NCBI GenBank assembly: GCA_023230665.1
Contig: JALNWY010000002.1
Span: 1-61,131, forward strand
Origin: Deltaproteobacteria bacterium
Lineage (GTDB): Bacteria; Desulfobacterota; Desulfomonilia; UBA1062
DNA length: 61,131 nucleotides
Direction: 5' to 3'
In this document: piece by piece, positions 60,939 to 61,131 of the stretch
Numbering within the stretch: position 1 is the stretch's first letter
Layout of the letters: every line of letters starts with the position of its first letter
The notes under the pieces: model-generated
Told to the model about the DNA's origin: nothing
Seen by the model: the letters and a program-made list of their open reading frames with translations, nothing else
Database searches by the model: none
Program-made: the position numbers and the translations under genes

Positions 60939-61131
60939 ATGATCAGAATCAACGAGAATTACCTGAATCTCAAGACATCGTATCTCTTCTCCGAAATCGC
61001 CAGGCGGGTCGCATCGTTCCAGGAAAAGAACCCTGGTGTGAAGGTGATCAAGCTCGGCATCGGAGATGTCACCCGTCCGCTGCCCGGAGCATGCATCCGC
61101 GCCCTGCACGCGGCCGTGGACGAGATGTCCG
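60939..61131 (+). CDS. dapL: LL-diaminopimelate aminotransferase, 5' part (cut by window edge)
   Basis: The 64 visible codons read MIRINENYLNLKTSYLFSEI then KVIKLGIGDVTRPLP, the diagnostic DapL N-terminus. DapL makes LL-diaminopimelate directly from tetrahydrodipicolinate for lysine and peptidoglycan. AAAGGGG precedes ATG 60939. The remainder lies beyond the window. Confidence 0.92.
   Translation, partial: MIRINENYLNLKTSYLFSEIARRVASFQEKNPGVKVIKLGIGDVTRPLPGACIRALHAAVDEMS

Noticed and set aside
1..61131. CRISPR array, rRNA or tRNA genes
   Set aside because: No regularly spaced repeats and no recognisable rRNA or tRNA sequence were noticed on reading; a dedicated tRNA scan was not possible.

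Overview
The window is a moderately GC-rich, gene-dense bacterial chromosome segment. Its gene set fits an anaerobic or facultative member of the Desulfobacterota (former Deltaproteobacteria). The supporting signs are a DUF465 gene leading an ilvB-ilvN-ilvC-psd-pssA-leuA-leuC-leuD run, a pyrophosphate-type 6-phosphofructokinase, LL-diaminopimelate aminotransferase (DapL), HD-GYP and PilZ proteins for cyclic di-GMP signalling, and a probable sigma54 promoter. The lineage is inferred from gene content only. I saw no rRNA, tRNA or CRISPR array.

Left part (1-4.2 kb): the C-terminus of an outer-membrane protein, then a decayed zone. It holds a fragmented 2-oxoacid dehydrogenase E2 pseudogene, one intact enoyl-CoA hydratase, a long gene-poor stretch, and a frameshifted, internally deleted remnant of a secreted protein. 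The gene-poor stretch contains a strong sigma54 promoter match followed by two intrinsic terminators and no convincing protein gene. Each terminator is preceded by the same anti-Shine-Dalgarno heptamer, CCTCCTC. This candidate pair of small RNAs is the most intriguing signal in the window.

Middle part (4.3-42.4 kb): mostly plus-strand housekeeping and accessory genes in short operons. They include a metallophosphoesterase plus nucleotidyltransferase pair, a tautomerase, a GNAT acetyltransferase, an epoxyqueuosine-reductase-like Fe-S protein with a molybdate/sulfate-type transporter, an SDR with cutA, a lipoprotein and a tail-specific protease, galE, metF, a YchJ-like protein, a DUF374 acyltransferase, a chalcone-isomerase-like protein, an AI-2E family transporter, a double-receiver HD-GYP regulator, an aminotransferase and a hydrolase. 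Further on come an HDOD protein with malate dehydrogenase, an old-yellow-enzyme relative, a flavin-reductase-like protein, a metallo-beta-lactamase-fold protein, NUDIX, cyclophilin, an MFS transporter with a 5'-3' exonuclease, PPi-type PFK divergent from a histone-deacetylase-like enzyme, an MgtC/DUF4010 membrane protein, bifunctional NAD(P)HX repair enzyme, an ICMT-like methyltransferase, LysE and a universal stress protein.

Right part (42.4-61.1 kb): mainly minus strand. A serpin reading frame carries a clostripain (C11 peptidase) fragment at its N-terminus and lies beside a likely transposon end. Then come a lone EcfT, an Asd-like protein whose catalytic cysteine position is altered, and the branched-chain amino acid and phosphatidylethanolamine operon, which lacks leuB. 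A small haem-type membrane protein follows, then a four-gene signalling cluster (hypothetical, deacetylase-like, double cyclic-nucleotide-binding, PAS histidine kinase), a TPR protein, a PilZ protein and the 5' end of dapL.

The ilv/leu operon would make isoleucine/valine and start leucine synthesis while also making phosphatidylserine and phosphatidylethanolamine. MetF, Asd-like and DapL genes add one-carbon and lysine-branch functions. The HD-GYP, HDOD, PilZ, cNMP and kinase proteins form a scattered signalling layer.
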